From the NCBI RefSeq assembly GCF_916618915.1, contig NZ_CAKAKE010000001.1, positions 2,525,001 through 2,589,000 on the forward strand: 64,000 bases of DNA, in the 5' to 3' direction. Positions 27,262 through 36,531 of this stretch are shown here, piece after piece. The position numbers and the translations under genes were made by a program. The notes under the pieces were generated by a model. It searched no databases. It worked only from the letters and a program-made list of their open reading frames with translations, and was not told the DNA's origin. The stretch comes from Stenotrophomonas sp. Marseille-Q4652. GTDB lineage: Bacteria > Pseudomonadota > Gammaproteobacteria > Xanthomonadales > Xanthomonadaceae. Positions within the stretch are counted from its first letter, which is position 1. The number at the start of each line of letters is the position of its first letter.

Positions 27262-28254
27262 TCATTGCCCGGCGGTCGGCGGCAGCTCCGGCTCCCAGCG
27301 GGCCGGCGGCTGCAGCGGGATGCTGGCCTGCACCAGCTGCTCCTCCCAGGCCGCACGCTCGCCACGGGCCGCCACATGCTGCAGGAATGCATGGACCGGC
27401 TGCTTGCCGACCAGTGCCACGCCACGCTGGAACAGCCATTCCAGCGCGCGGTGGCGCTGCTGCCAATGGGCGTGGTCTTCGGCGTCGGTGGCCAGGCTCG
27501 CGCGCAGGGCGGCGCCGAGGTTGGCCTGGGCCAGGGTCGGGCTGGCCGCCAGGGTTTCGAAGATCGCGCGGCACTGCTGGTCACGCAGCGATCCGGGCGC
27601 GGCCGCCTGGCACTGGCGGACGACTGCCATCGACGGGTCGTGCAGGGTGTCGATGGTCAGCGCGGCCACCGCGGTCGCCGCCAGCACGTCCTGGCCGCTG
27701 TAGGCCAGCCCGTCCAGCACGGTACCGGGCGGAGGCGGGAGCAGGTCCCAGCCGGCGCTGGCCTGCAGCAGGGCCGGCAGCTCGACGTCGAAACTGCTCA
27801 GGTAACGGCCCGACGCCGCGGCGGCAGCCTAGGATGCCTCGTCGATGTGGCCGGCGGCATCACCGCGCAGCCACGCGCCGGCATCGTCGCCCCCCAGCCG
27901 CTGATAGTTGGCGCGGGCCTGCCGGCAGTCGCTGTCGGTGGAACAGTGCAGCAGCGCAGCGCGGGCGACTAGCAACGAATCACCCGGCGCAACCAGTGCC
28001 TGCTGCAGCCATTGCCCGCGCAGGTTTTCCAGTTCCGGCGCCTGGATCCCGTTGGCGTCAAGGTCGCCCGTGGTGGTCAGCCGCCATGCGAGGTAAAGGT
28101 TTTCGGCACCGCCCTGCCTGGCCAGATCCCGGGCATGTGCCAACACACGGTCGTCGAAGCCGCGCTCCCAGGCCGGTTCCAGCGGCGGGGACGCCAGCAC
28201 GGGCGCCACCACCGCCAGCAATGCACACAGCGTCCACCCATGCCCCTGCTTCAT
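27262..28254 (-). pseudogene. Secreted-protein gene interrupted by one in-frame amber codon
   Basis: Reading from ATG 28254 (MKQGHGWTL, signal peptide ending VLASPP) the frame stops at TAG 27829-27831 after 141 codons. It continues uninterrupted in the same frame to TGA at 27262, giving a further 188 codons of protein-like sequence. The downstream part has no start codon for 36 codons after the TAG and no ribosome site. The composite of about 330 residues matches the length and layout of the intact paralogue at 26166-27218. It is either a recent nonsense mutation, a sequencing error or, less likely, read-through. Codon use on both sides of the stop is native. Confidence 0.82.
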
Positions 28255-28299
28255 GCCTGTCCCCTCTTCCGTGTGAGGGCCGATCATGCCATGGCCGGG

Positions 28300-29214
28300 T
28301 CAGCCCAGCTGGCGGATCACCCAGACCCACGCCGGCAACGTCGCCAGCGACAGCACGATGCCGTAGCCGACCAGGGCGGCGGCCAGCCGTGGGGCGAGCT
28401 TGTGCGAGATCGCCAGCGCCGCGGCGGTGATCATGCTGGGCATGGCCGACTCCAGCACATTGGCCTGCAGCATCGCGCCGTGCAGCCCGAACAGCCAGGA
28501 CAGCGGCACCGCCAGCGCCGGCATCACCGCCAGCTTGAGCAGCAGGCCGATGCCCAGCGGTGCCAGCTCGTCGCGGCCCAGCCGCAGCCGGATCGAGAAG
28601 CCCACCGCCAGCATCACCAGCGGCAGCATCGCATCGGACAGGCTCTTCAGTGCCGAGCCGATCCAGTGCGGCGGCTGCTCCGGCATCAGGGTCAGGGCGA
28701 ACAGCAGCGCCCACAGCGGCGGGAATTTCGCCACCCGCAGCAGGATCTGCTTCGTGGCCGGCGGGGTCTGCCCGCTGTAGCGGGCCAGCACGTACAGGCC
28801 GAAGGTCGACAGCAGGATGAAGGTGCCGAACTGGTCATAGACCACCGCGTACGGCAGGGCGTCTTCACCCAGCAGCGCGCGCACCATCGGATAGCCGATG
28901 AAGCTGGAATTGCCCAGCGCCACGCACAGCAGCAGCACCGCGAAGGTCTGCCGCTCCAGCCGCAGCCAGCGCGCCAAGGGCACCAGGATGGCCAGGGTCG
29001 CCAGCATCAGCAGCCACGGGGTGGCAGCAATGCCCAGCAGCGACACGTCCAGGTGCAGGCGCGGCACGTAGGTCAGCACCGCCGCGGGCAGGCAGACGTA
29101 GAGCACTACCGCGTTGAGCACCTCGGCAGCGTTGTCCGGCAGGGTGCGGGTGCGCGAGAACAGCATGCCCAGGCCGAGCATGGCCAGGATCAGGCAGAAC
29201 GCGTCAACGGCCAT
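28300..29214 (-). CDS. AEC-family (auxin efflux carrier) transporter
   Basis: A 304-residue membrane protein with about ten hydrophobic helices in two inverted halves, typical of the AEC family (for example LNAVVLYVCLPAAVLTYV and ALGNSSFIGYPMVRALLGE in the first half, MLPLVMLAVGFSIRLRLG and LESAMPSMITAAALAISHKL in the second). The broken-helix Asn/Pro motifs NSSFIGYP and ESAMPSM are present. Bacterial members export or import organic acids such as malate or malonate; the substrate is unknown here. ATG 29214 starts MAVDAFCLILAML. Confidence 0.88.
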   Translation of the reverse strand: MAVDAFCLILAMLGLGMLFSRTRTLPDNAAEVLNAVVLYVCLPAAVLTYVPRLHLDVSLLGIAATPWLLMLATLAILVPLARWLRLERQTFAVLLLCVALGNSSFIGYPMVRALLGEDALPYAVVYDQFGTFILLSTFGLYVLARYSGQTPPATKQILLRVAKFPPLWALLFALTLMPEQPPHWIGSALKSLSDAMLPLVMLAVGFSIRLRLGRDELAPLGIGLLLKLAVMPALAVPLSWLFGLHGAMLQANVLESAMPSMITAAALAISHKLAPRLAAALVGYGIVLSLATLPAWVWVIRQLG

Positions 29215-29389
29215 GGCGGCCTCCGCCTGCGGCAGTCCACGAAAGCGGGAAGACACGCAACCGGCGCGGGCCTGCCGCGCCGGGAATGAGCGACCGCACG
29301 GGCCAGTGCCCGCCTGCGGTGCCGGAACCGATGATCACCATCGGCTTATTGTGCCGCAACGCGGCATCGCGCGTTGCGGTCGCCGGGGC

Positions 29390-30028
29390 TCAGGGCCAGC
29401 TCGGCGGGTTCTGCACCCAGGCCTGGTGGACCTGCTGCAGCGTGGCTCGCTCTTCCTCGCGCCAGTCCGGCAGCAGCCGGGCGAAATTGTCGGGATTGCT
29501 CCACAGCTGCGGCTCGGTACGCACGGCGGCGGCAAACCACTGCACGGCCTCGTCCCTGCGGCCCAGCGTCCACAGCGCCAGCGCGTAGGTCGGCGGGATC
29601 CAGCCCGGGTTGCTGCGCAGCGTGGCCTGGGCGCCGGTCCATTCGCGCAGGGCCGCTTCGGCGTCGCCGGTGCGGTACAGGTCCCAGGCGTAGTTCCAGC
29701 GCACCGAACGGCCCAGCGTCGAGGACGCAGTGGAGGCGCCCATCGCCTCCGAATACAGCGTCCTGCCCAGGTCATGGCGACCCTGCGACATGGCCAGGCC
29801 GGCCAGCTGGGTCGTCGCCTCGACCACCTTGCGGCCACGCTCGCGCTGCTTCATCAGCTGGTCGAGCAGGTTGGCGCTGTCCGGCGCGATGACCACCACC
29901 GGTGCGGCGGCGGCGTCGGCGTCGAAATAGAACTCCTCGATCTTCGGCAGGCTCTGCGCCTGGACGGTGGTGACCCACAGGCCGGCGGCCAGGACCAGGC
30001 CGGCAAACATTCCCCTTGCTACTGCCAT
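29390..30028 (-). CDS. Secreted TPR-like protein of unknown function
   Basis: A 212-residue protein with a signal peptide (GLVLAAGLWVTTVQAQ, cleavage after AQA near residue 25). The mature part holds two or three TPR-like helix pairs (DLGRTLYSEAMGAS, NYAWDLYRTGDAEAALREW, YALALWTLGRRDEAVQWFAA). It is probably periplasmic and binding rather than catalytic. ATG 30028 has GGGGGAAG 6 nt upstream. It is divergent from the indolepyruvate oxidoreductase gene, and nothing in its neighbours fixes its role. Confidence 0.75.
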   Translation of the reverse strand: MAVARGMFAGLVLAAGLWVTTVQAQSLPKIEEFYFDADAAAAPVVVIAPDSANLLDQLMKQRERGRKVVEATTQLAGLAMSQGRHDLGRTLYSEAMGASTASSTLGRSVRWNYAWDLYRTGDAEAALREWTGAQATLRSNPGWIPPTYALALWTLGRRDEAVQWFAAAVRTEPQLWSNPDNFARLLPDWREEERATLQQVHQAWVQNPPSWP

Positions 30029-30131
30029 GAACTTCTTCCCCCTTCGTTGCACTGCCGTACCTCCCGGGTCTGATCCTACCCGCTGGGCGGGCCCGCCGCG
30101 ACCCGGGCCCGGCCGGCGCGGACCCCACTGC

Positions 30132-30137
30132 TACAAT
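30132..30137 (+). promoter_or_regulatory. Possible -10 element of the indolepyruvate oxidoreductase gene
   Basis: GCTACAATCCC lies about 63 nt before the start codon and repeats the string seen before the gene at 18413. No clear -35 is visible. Confidence 0.35.
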
Positions 30138-30199
30138 CCCGCCCCTTCGCGGCGTGGCGTTGCCACGCATGCCGCCAGCCGACCTTTCAGAGGCCAGCC

Positions 30200-33100
30200 A
30201 TGACCAGCACCGCCGAACTCACCTCCCCGTCTTCCGCCAACGCGCCGCTGTACGGGGTCCGGGACGACTACTACACGCTGGAGCACAAGTACACCCGTAC
30301 CGACGGCCGCATCTACCTGAGCGGCGTGCAGGCGCTGGTACGCCTGCCGCTGATGCAGCAGCTGCGCGATGCCGCGGCCGGGCTGAATACCGGCGGCTTC
30401 ATCAGTGGTTACCGCGGCAGCCCGCTGGGTGGCTTCGACCTGGAGCTGTGGCGGGCGCGCAGGCACCTGGAAGCAGCGAAGGTGAAGTTCGTGCCCGGCC
30501 TCAACGAGGACCTGGGCGCGACCATGGTCTGGGGCACGCAGCAGACCAACCTGTTCCCCGGTGCCACCGTCGATGGCGTGTTCGGCATGTGGTACGGCAA
30601 GGGCCCGGGCGTGGACCGCTGCGGCGACGTGTTCAAGCACGCCAACGCCGCCGGTACCTCCCGTCATGGTGGCGTGCTGGCGATGGCCGCCGACGACCAT
30701 GCCTGCCGCAGCTCGACCCTGCCGCACGGCAGCGAGGAGGAATTCGTCAGCGCGATGATGCCGGTGCTCAACCCGGCTGGCGTGCAGGACATCCTCGACA
30801 TGGGCCTGGTCGGCTGGGCGATGAGCCGCTACACCGGGCGCTGGATCGGCTTCAAGACCATTGCCGAGACCGTGGAGTCCTCGGCCTCGGTGGACGTGGA
30901 CCCGTTCGCACGGCAGATCGTGCTGCCCGGCGACGACGAATTCGAGATGCCCGCCGGCGGGCTCAACATCCGCTGGCCGGACCCGCCGCTGGAACAGGAG
31001 ATGCGCCTGCACCGCTACGCGGTGAAGGCCGCGCAGGCCTTTGCCCGCGCCAACCGCATCGACACCGTAGTGATGGATTCGCCGCACGCGCGGCTGGGCA
31101 TCGTCACCACCGGCAAGAGCTACCTGGATGTGCTGCAGGCGCTGGAATACCTGGGCCTGGACGAGCGCGCCTGCGCCAACATCGGCATCCGCGTGTACAA
31201 GGTCGGCATGAGCTGGCCGCTGGAGCCGGAAGGCATCGCCGCCTTCGCCCGCGGGCTGGAAGACATCGTCGTGGTGGAGGAGAAGAAGGCCTTCATCGAG
31301 CGGCAGATGAAGGAGCAGTTCTACAACTGGCCCAGCGCCTGGGGCGCGCGCCCGTCCATCGTCGGCAAGTACGACGAGGCCGGCCAGTGGATCCTGCCGT
31401 CCACCGGCGAGCTGACCCCGGCCACCATCGCCGGCGTCATCGGCCGCCGCATCCAGCGTTTCTTCAACACCGAGTCCATCGAACAGCGCCTGCGCTGGAT
31501 GGACGAGAAGGAAGCCGAGCTGGCGCTGCCGCGCGCGCAGTTCCCGCGCGTGCCGCACTACTGCTCCGGCTGCCCGCACAACACCTCCACCCGCGTGCCC
31601 GAAGGCTCGCGTGCGCTTGGTGGCATCGGTTGCCATTACATGGTGACGTGGATGGACCGCAGCACCGACACCTTCACCCACATGGGTGGCGAAGGTGTCA
31701 CCTGGGCCGGGCAGGCGGCGTTCACCGATACCGAGCACGTGTTCCAGAACCTGGGCGATGGCACCTACTTCCACAGCGGCTCGCTGGCGATCCGCCAGGC
31801 CATCGCCGCCGGGGTCAACATCACCTACAAGATCCTCTACAACGACGCGGTGGCGATGACCGGTGGCCAGCCGGTGGACGGCACCCTGACCGTGCCGGAC
31901 ATCGCCCGGCAGATGCGCGCCGAGGGCGTGCAGACCATCGTGCTGGTGTCCGACGACATCGCCAAGTGGACCGCGCAGCGCCAGCTGTTCCCCGAAGGCG
32001 TGGAATTCCATGACCGCGCCGAGCTCGACGCCGTGCAGAAGCAACTGCGCACGGTGAAGGGCACCAGCATCCTGATCTACGACCAGACCTGCGCCACCGA
32101 GAAGCGGCGCCGGCGCAAGCGCGGCAAGCTGCCGGACCCGGCCAAGCGCACCATGATCAACTCGCTGGTGTGCGAGGGTTGCGGTGACTGCGGGCAGAAG
32201 AGCTTCTGCGTGTCGGTGCTGCCGAAGGAAACCGAGTACGGCCGCAAGCGTGGCATCGACCAGTCCAACTGCAACAAGGACTTCACCTGCACCACCGGCT
32301 TCTGCCCCAGCTTCGTCACCGTGCACGGCGGCCAGCCGCGCAAGGGTCGGCGCAGCGAGGCGGCCAGCCTGCTCGACAACCTGCCCGATCCGCGGTTCCG
32401 CAGCGACCTGTCCCGGCCCTGGAACATCCTGATCACCGGCGTCGGCGGCACCGGCGTGGTGACCATCGGCGCCCTGCTGGGCATGGCCGGCCACCTCGAG
32501 GGCAAGGGCGCCACCGTGCTCGACCAGACCGGCCTGGCGCAGAAGGGCGGCGCGGTCACCACCCACATCCGCATCGCGCGGCAGCCGGCGGACATCCACG
32601 CCGTGCGCATCGCCGCCGGCGAGGCCGACCTGGTGCTGGGCTGCGACATGGTCGTGGTCAACGACTACTGGGCGCTGTCCAAGGTGCGCCGTGAGCGTTC
32701 GGAAGTCGTGCTCAACACCTACGAGGCGATGCCGGGCACCTTCACCACGCAGCCGGACCTGCAGTTCCCGGCCGCGGACATCATCGCCGGCGTGCGCAAG
32801 GCGCTGGGTGGCCGCGAGCCGCTGCTGCTGGACGCCACCCAGCTGGCCACCGCGCTGCTGGGCGATGCCATTGCCGCCAACCTGTTCATCCTCGGCTACG
32901 CCTGGCAGCAGGGTCTGGTGCCGATCTCGTTCGAGGCGCTGATGCGCGCCATCGAGCTCAACGGCGCGGCCGTGGCGATGAACCAGCAGGCCTTCGCCTG
33001 GGGCCGGCTGGCCGCGATCGATCCGCTGGCGGTGCAGCAGGCTGCCGGGCTAGTGAACAACGTACCCACCGATGCCGAGCGCACCCCCGGCCCGCTGCGC

Positions 33101-33913
33101 AACCTGCCGCCGGGCCAGTGGGAAGGGCACGAGTGGGGTGCCAATGCCGCCCCGCGCGAGACCGGCGACGAGCGCGAACTGCGTGGCCTGCCCGATGCCG
33201 GCACCCAGGATGGCGAAGCGTTCGCACCGCTGGAAGACGGCAGCCTGTCGCGCTCGCTGGACGAGCTGATCGCCCGCCGCGCCGCCTTCCTGGTCGACTA
33301 CCAGGACAAGGCGTACGCGGAGCGCTACACCAAGCTGGTCGCGCGCGTGCGCCAGGCCGAGCAACAGCACGCCCCCGGCTGCACCGCGCTGGCCGAGGCG
33401 GTGGCGCGTTACTACTTCAAGCTGCTGGCCTACAAGGACGAGTACGAGGTCGCCCGCCTGTACACCAGCGGCGAGTTCCAGCGCCGGCTGCAGCAGCAGT
33501 TCGAGGGCGACTACCAGGTGCGCTTCCACCTCGCGCCGCCGCTGTTTGCCAAGCGCGACGACAACGGACAGCTGGTCAAGAAGGAATACGGCCCGTGGAT
33601 GTTCAAGGCCTTCGGCCTGCTGGCGAAGCTGAAGTTCCTGCGCGGCGGCCCGCTGGACATCTTCGGGCGCACCGAGGAGCGCCGCGGCGAGCGCCAGCTG
33701 ATCGCCGATTACGAGGCGACGATCGAACTGCTGCTCAAGGACCTGTCGGCCGAACGCGTGGCACTGGCGGTGGAGATCGCCAGCATCCCCGAGCACATCC
33801 GCGGCTTCGGCCACGTCAAGGAACGCCACCTGCACGCGGCCAAGGCCCGCGAGGCGGCGCTGCTGGCGCAATGGCGCAACCCCAAGGCGCTGCACATCGT
33901 GCAGGCGGCGTAG
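30200..33913 (+). CDS. Indolepyruvate ferredoxin oxidoreductase (fused alpha-beta)
   Basis: A 1237-residue fusion that oxidatively decarboxylates aryl or branched 2-oxo acids to acyl-CoA with ferredoxin as acceptor, probably in amino-acid breakdown. The N-terminal half carries pyrimidine-domain sequence (GGFISGYRGSPLGGFD, GLNEDLGATMVWGTQQ). The TPP-binding part follows (GGIGCHYMVTWM, GGEGVTWAGQAAF, ILYNDAVAMTGGQP). A cysteine cluster CEGCGDCGQKSFC, with later CNKDFTCTTGFC, should bind Fe-S. The gamma domain begins ILITGVGGTGVVTIGALLGMAG. It is a single gene of the long proteobacterial type, in contrast to the split iorA/iorB of archaea. ATG 30200 follows AGAGG. Confidence 0.92.
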   Translation: MTSTAELTSPSSANAPLYGVRDDYYTLEHKYTRTDGRIYLSGVQALVRLPLMQQLRDAAAGLNTGGFISGYRGSPLGGFDLELWRARRHLEAAKVKFVPGLNEDLGATMVWGTQQTNLFPGATVDGVFGMWYGKGPGVDRCGDVFKHANAAGTSRHGGVLAMAADDHACRSSTLPHGSEEEFVSAMMPVLNPAGVQDILDMGLVGWAMSRYTGRWIGFKTIAETVESSASVDVDPFARQIVLPGDDEFEMPAGGLNIRWPDPPLEQEMRLHRYAVKAAQAFARANRIDTVVMDSPHARLGIVTTGKSYLDVLQALEYLGLDERACANIGIRVYKVGMSWPLEPEGIAAFARGLEDIVVVEEKKAFIERQMKEQFYNWPSAWGARPSIVGKYDEAGQWILPSTGELTPATIAGVIGRRIQRFFNTESIEQRLRWMDEKEAELALPRAQFPRVPHYCSGCPHNTSTRVPEGSRALGGIGCHYMVTWMDRSTDTFTHMGGEGVTWAGQAAFTDTEHVFQNLGDGTYFHSGSLAIRQAIAAGVNITYKILYNDAVAMTGGQPVDGTLTVPDIARQMRAEGVQTIVLVSDDIAKWTAQRQLFPEGVEFHDRAELDAVQKQLRTVKGTSILIYDQTCATEKRRRRKRGKLPDPAKRTMINSLVCEGCGDCGQKSFCVSVLPKETEYGRKRGIDQSNCNKDFTCTTGFCPSFVTVHGGQPRKGRRSEAASLLDNLPDPRFRSDLSRPWNILITGVGGTGVVTIGALLGMAGHLEGKGATVLDQTGLAQKGGAVTTHIRIARQPADIHAVRIAAGEADLVLGCDMVVVNDYWALSKVRRERSEVVLNTYEAMPGTFTTQPDLQFPAADIIAGVRKALGGREPLLLDATQLATALLGDAIAANLFILGYAWQQGLVPISFEALMRAIELNGAAVAMNQQAFAWGRLAAIDPLAVQQAAGLVNNVPTDAERTPGPLRNLPPGQWEGHEWGANAAPRETGDERELRGLPDAGTQDGEAFAPLEDGSLSRSLDELIARRAAFLVDYQDKAYAERYTKLVARVRQAEQQHAPGCTALAEAVARYYFKLLAYKDEYEVARLYTSGEFQRRLQQQFEGDYQVRFHLAPPLFAKRDDNGQLVKKEYGPWMFKAFGLLAKLKFLRGGPLDIFGRTEERRGERQLIADYEATIELLLKDLSAERVALAVEIASIPEHIRGFGHVKERHLHAAKAREAALLAQWRNPKALHIVQAA

Positions 33914-33947
33914 GCCTCGGCAAGACCACGGGTTGCGCAACCGCCAT

Positions 33948-34017
33948 GCAACCTATAAGTTGCATGGCGGAAATGCAATCTATATATTGCCTTTTGTTTG
34001 TGCAAGGCATAAGTTGC
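33948..34017 (+). promoter_or_regulatory. Three phased operators of the hipBA-like operon
   Basis: Three 16-bp palindromes of the form GCAA-N8-TTGC lie at 33948-33963, 33975-33990 and 34002-34017. Starts are exactly 27 bp apart with 11-bp spacers. The cores share a TATA-rich centre (CTATAAG, CTATATA, GCATAAG). They precede the antitoxin ATG by 26 bp and overlap the likely promoter, so the HipB-like protein is the expected binder. A degenerate 17-bp relative occurs at 33920-33936. Confidence 0.85.
33960..33988 (+). promoter_or_regulatory. Likely sigma-70 promoter of hipBA-like operon
   Basis: TTGCAT at 33960-33965 and TATATT at 33983-33988 are separated by 17 nt. The -35 falls in the right arm of operator 1 and the -10 inside operator 2, so repressor binding would exclude polymerase. 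Confidence 0.6.
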
Positions 34018-34043
34018 CCGTGCCCATCAGACAGGCGCTTGCC

Positions 34044-34301
34044 ATGAGCAACAAACGCCACACCGTCCGTGCCGCCCACCAGCTGGGCCCGTTGATGCGG
34101 GCATTCCGCAAGCAGGCTGGTCTCAGCCAGGGCCAGCTTGGTGAACGCCTCGGCATTTCCCGGCAGGCCATTACCGCGCTGGAACGAGAGCCCGAAGCCG
34201 CTACGTTCGAGCGCCTGATGCGGGTATGGGCGGAGCTCGGTGTGGAGGTTTCCCTGCAACCACGCAGTCAGGACACCCCAGACACCGGGATGGAATGGTG
34301 A
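34044..34301 (+). CDS. HipB-like antitoxin / XRE-family repressor
   Basis: An 85-residue DNA-binding protein. The helix-turn-helix is LSQGQLGERLGISRQAITAL at residues 28-47, followed by ATFERLMRVWAELGVEVSL, the usual HipB-type dimer strand. It should neutralise the downstream HipA-like kinase and repress the operon through the three palindromes upstream. ATG 34044 was chosen because earlier in-frame sequence runs through the operators. The stop is 3 nt before the toxin ATG, the normal coupled arrangement. Confidence 0.9.
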   Translation: MSNKRHTVRAAHQLGPLMRAFRKQAGLSQGQLGERLGISRQAITALEREPEAATFERLMRVWAELGVEVSLQPRSQDTPDTGMEW

Positions 34302-34304
34302 GCC

Positions 34305-35624
34305 ATGGGCGAACTGCGCGTATGGATGAACGGCCTGGAGGTCGCCTCCTGGCAGGAGGGGTCCCGCACCGGTCCACGGCTGACCTACCTCCCGACGTGG
34401 CTTGAATCCGAACAGCCACGCCCGTTGTCGCTGTCATTGCCGTTGCTGCCGGCCGGAGAAAGCCATCGGGGCCCGCGGGTGACGGACTACTTCGACAACC
34501 TGCTTCCGGACAACGGCGTCATCCGCAATCGCATCCGCGACCGCTTCGGCATCCGCTCATCCGCTACGTTCGACCTGTTGCAGGAAATCGGCCGCGATTG
34601 CGTGGGCGCCGTGCAACTGCTTCCTCCCGGCAGGGCGCCTGAAGACATCCACGCCATCGACTGGCTGTCATTGAGTGACGCCGAGGTGGCTGACCGCCTG
34701 CAGGCGGTCACCAGCGCCTCACTGCCTGGCCGGCACGTGGAAGACGGGTTCCGCATCTCCATTGCCGGGGCACAGGAAAAGACTGCCTTCCTGCGCCATC
34801 ACGACTACTGGTGCGTTCCCGTGGGCAGTACGCCCAGCACGCACATCTTCAAGTTGCCGCTAGGGCTGGTCGGCAACATGCGGGCCGACATGCATACATC
34901 GGTGGAGAACGAATGGTTGTGCATGCAGTTGCTGGCCGCGTTCGGCATTCCCGTTGCCAACACCTCGATCGGCAGGTTTGGCGACCAGCGAGCGCTGATA
35001 GTGGAACGCTTCGACCGCCGGCTCGCCCGCAACGGCCGCTGGTGGCTACGACTGCCGCAGGAAGACATGTGCCAGGCGTTCGGCCTGCCCTCGTCGCGTA
35101 AATACGAAAGCGATGGCGGTCCCGGCATCATGCAGATCATGGAACTGCTGCGGCAATCGGAGCAGCCGCAGGATCGCGCGATCTTCTTCAAGTCCCAGCT
35201 GCTGTTCTGGATGTTGGCGGCGACCGACGGGCATGCCAAGAACTTCAGCATCCACATAGAAGCGGCGGGACGCTTCCGGCTGACGCCGATCTACGACGTG
35301 CTTTCGGTCTACCCGATCCTCGGGCGTGGCCCGGACCAGCTCGATCCTCATACGGCAGCACTTGCGATGGCGGTTACAGGCACGAACCGGCACCGCAGGC
35401 TCATGCGGATCCGCCGTCGCCACTGGAACGACACCGCACGCGCCTGCGGTATCGCCGAAGGCGCCGAACCGTGGATCGGTGAACTGCTGGAGCGCGTCGA
35501 CCCGGCCATCCAGGCGGTGCAGTCACGGCTGCCGCGCGACTTCCCTGATCATGTCGCAACTTCCATTTTCGCGGGTCTGCGAGAGGCGGCCACGCGATTG
35601 GCGGGCATGGCGCCGGACGCCTGA
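34305..35624 (+). CDS. HipA-like serine/threonine kinase toxin
   Basis: A 439-residue kinase toxin, the same length as E. coli HipA. Active-site parts fall at nearly the same numbers as in HipA: the regulatory Ser152 in SIAGAQEKTA (Ser150 in HipA), the catalytic Asp308 in ATDGHAKN (Asp309) and the metal-binding Asp331 in YDVL (Asp332). The N-terminal subdomain has FDNLLPDN. HipA phosphorylates glutamyl-tRNA synthetase and causes dormancy; relatives have other tRNA-synthetase targets, so the target here is not certain. All key residues are intact. Confidence 0.92.
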   Translation: MGELRVWMNGLEVASWQEGSRTGPRLTYLPTWLESEQPRPLSLSLPLLPAGESHRGPRVTDYFDNLLPDNGVIRNRIRDRFGIRSSATFDLLQEIGRDCVGAVQLLPPGRAPEDIHAIDWLSLSDAEVADRLQAVTSASLPGRHVEDGFRISIAGAQEKTAFLRHHDYWCVPVGSTPSTHIFKLPLGLVGNMRADMHTSVENEWLCMQLLAAFGIPVANTSIGRFGDQRALIVERFDRRLARNGRWWLRLPQEDMCQAFGLPSSRKYESDGGPGIMQIMELLRQSEQPQDRAIFFKSQLLFWMLAATDGHAKNFSIHIEAAGRFRLTPIYDVLSVYPILGRGPDQLDPHTAALAMAVTGTNRHRRLMRIRRRHWNDTARACGIAEGAEPWIGELLERVDPAIQAVQSRLPRDFPDHVATSIFAGLREAATRLAGMAPDA

Positions 35625-35781
35625 CTGCAGCCCGCAACTCCGGGCAGGCGGAAGGTCGACAGATCCCAATGTGCCCGAACTGCTGCGCAACGATCCTGCT
35701 CACCAGACCCTCTGGCCGACGATCGGCCCCAGTGGCGCAATCCGTCGGCACCGTCCCTGTGGAGACGCTCGGCTCGACGCC

Positions 35782-36399
35782 TCAGCCGCGTCGCCACACC
35801 AGCAGCGCGTTGTTGGCCGGCATCGCCAGGTCCTCTTCCAGCACCAGCCCGTGCTGGCCGGCCAGCTGCTGCAGCGCGGCCAGGTCGCGGATGCCCGAGC
35901 GCGGGTCGCACGCCTTCAGCCAGGCATCGAAGGTCCGGTTGCTGTCGCTGGTGTACTGGCCATCGCGGTTGAACGGGCCGTAGCTGAAGAAGCGACCGCC
36001 GGCAGCGAGCACGCCCGGCAGTGCGGCGAACAGCACCTGCACGCAGTCCCAGCCCATGATGTGCAGGGTGTTGGCGGTGAACACGGCATCGAAGCCACCG
36101 GCCGGCAGTGGCGGCGCCGGCACCAGCCCTGCCTGCGGGTCGACCTGCAGCGGCCGCGGCGCCGGGGTGTTGGGCAGGGCGGCTTCGTCCAGCCACAGGC
36201 GCATGCCGGGCAGGTGGTCGGCGTGGTCCGAGCACTGCCAGGCCAGCTGCGGCAGCGCCGCGGCGAAATGCACCGCGTGCTGGCCGGTGCCGCTGCCGAT
36301 CTCCAGCATGTGACGGGCGTCGCCCAGCCGCGGCCGCAGGGCGGTGAGGATCGGCTCGCGGTTGCGCTCGCAGGCTTCGGAGAAAGGCTTGGTGGGCAT
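35782..36399 (-). CDS. DUF938 SAM-dependent methyltransferase
   Basis: A 205-residue class I methyltransferase fold of the DUF938 group. The N-terminal family motif is KPFSEACERNREPIL. The SAM-binding loop is MLEIGSGTGQHAVHFA near residue 31; the acidic residue at strand 2 is in CSDHAD, and the post-motif region FDAVFTANTLHIMGW carries the presumed catalytic asparagine and histidine. The substrate is unknown. ATG 36399 starts MPTKPFSEA. It is convergent with hipA across 157 bp in which I see no feature. Confidence 0.87.
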   Translation of the reverse strand: MPTKPFSEACERNREPILTALRPRLGDARHMLEIGSGTGQHAVHFAAALPQLAWQCSDHADHLPGMRLWLDEAALPNTPAPRPLQVDPQAGLVPAPPLPAGGFDAVFTANTLHIMGWDCVQVLFAALPGVLAAGGRFFSYGPFNRDGQYTSDSNRTFDAWLKACDPRSGIRDLAALQQLAGQHGLVLEEDLAMPANNALLVWRRG

Positions 36400-36531
36400 C
36401 GCGCGGCAATCCGGTATCGGGCGCACAGTCTGCCTGCAGGCATGACCGTGGTCACTTGTGGCCGTCGCCGCGGGCACCGAGAGTCGGTGGTCATGCTTGC
36501 GGCCGGGGGCCGCGCCACTGGAGCCTGCGCT

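Noticed and set aside
30131..32599. Long - strand frame opposite the indolepyruvate oxidoreductase
   Set aside because: The + strand protein has clear TPP and Fe-S motifs through the whole interval; the opposite frame reads as low-complexity shadow.
33931..33942. GGTTGCGCAACC palindrome before the hipBA operators
   Set aside because: It breaks the 27-bp phasing and lacks the TATA-like core, so it is not counted as a fourth operator, though it may be a degenerate one.
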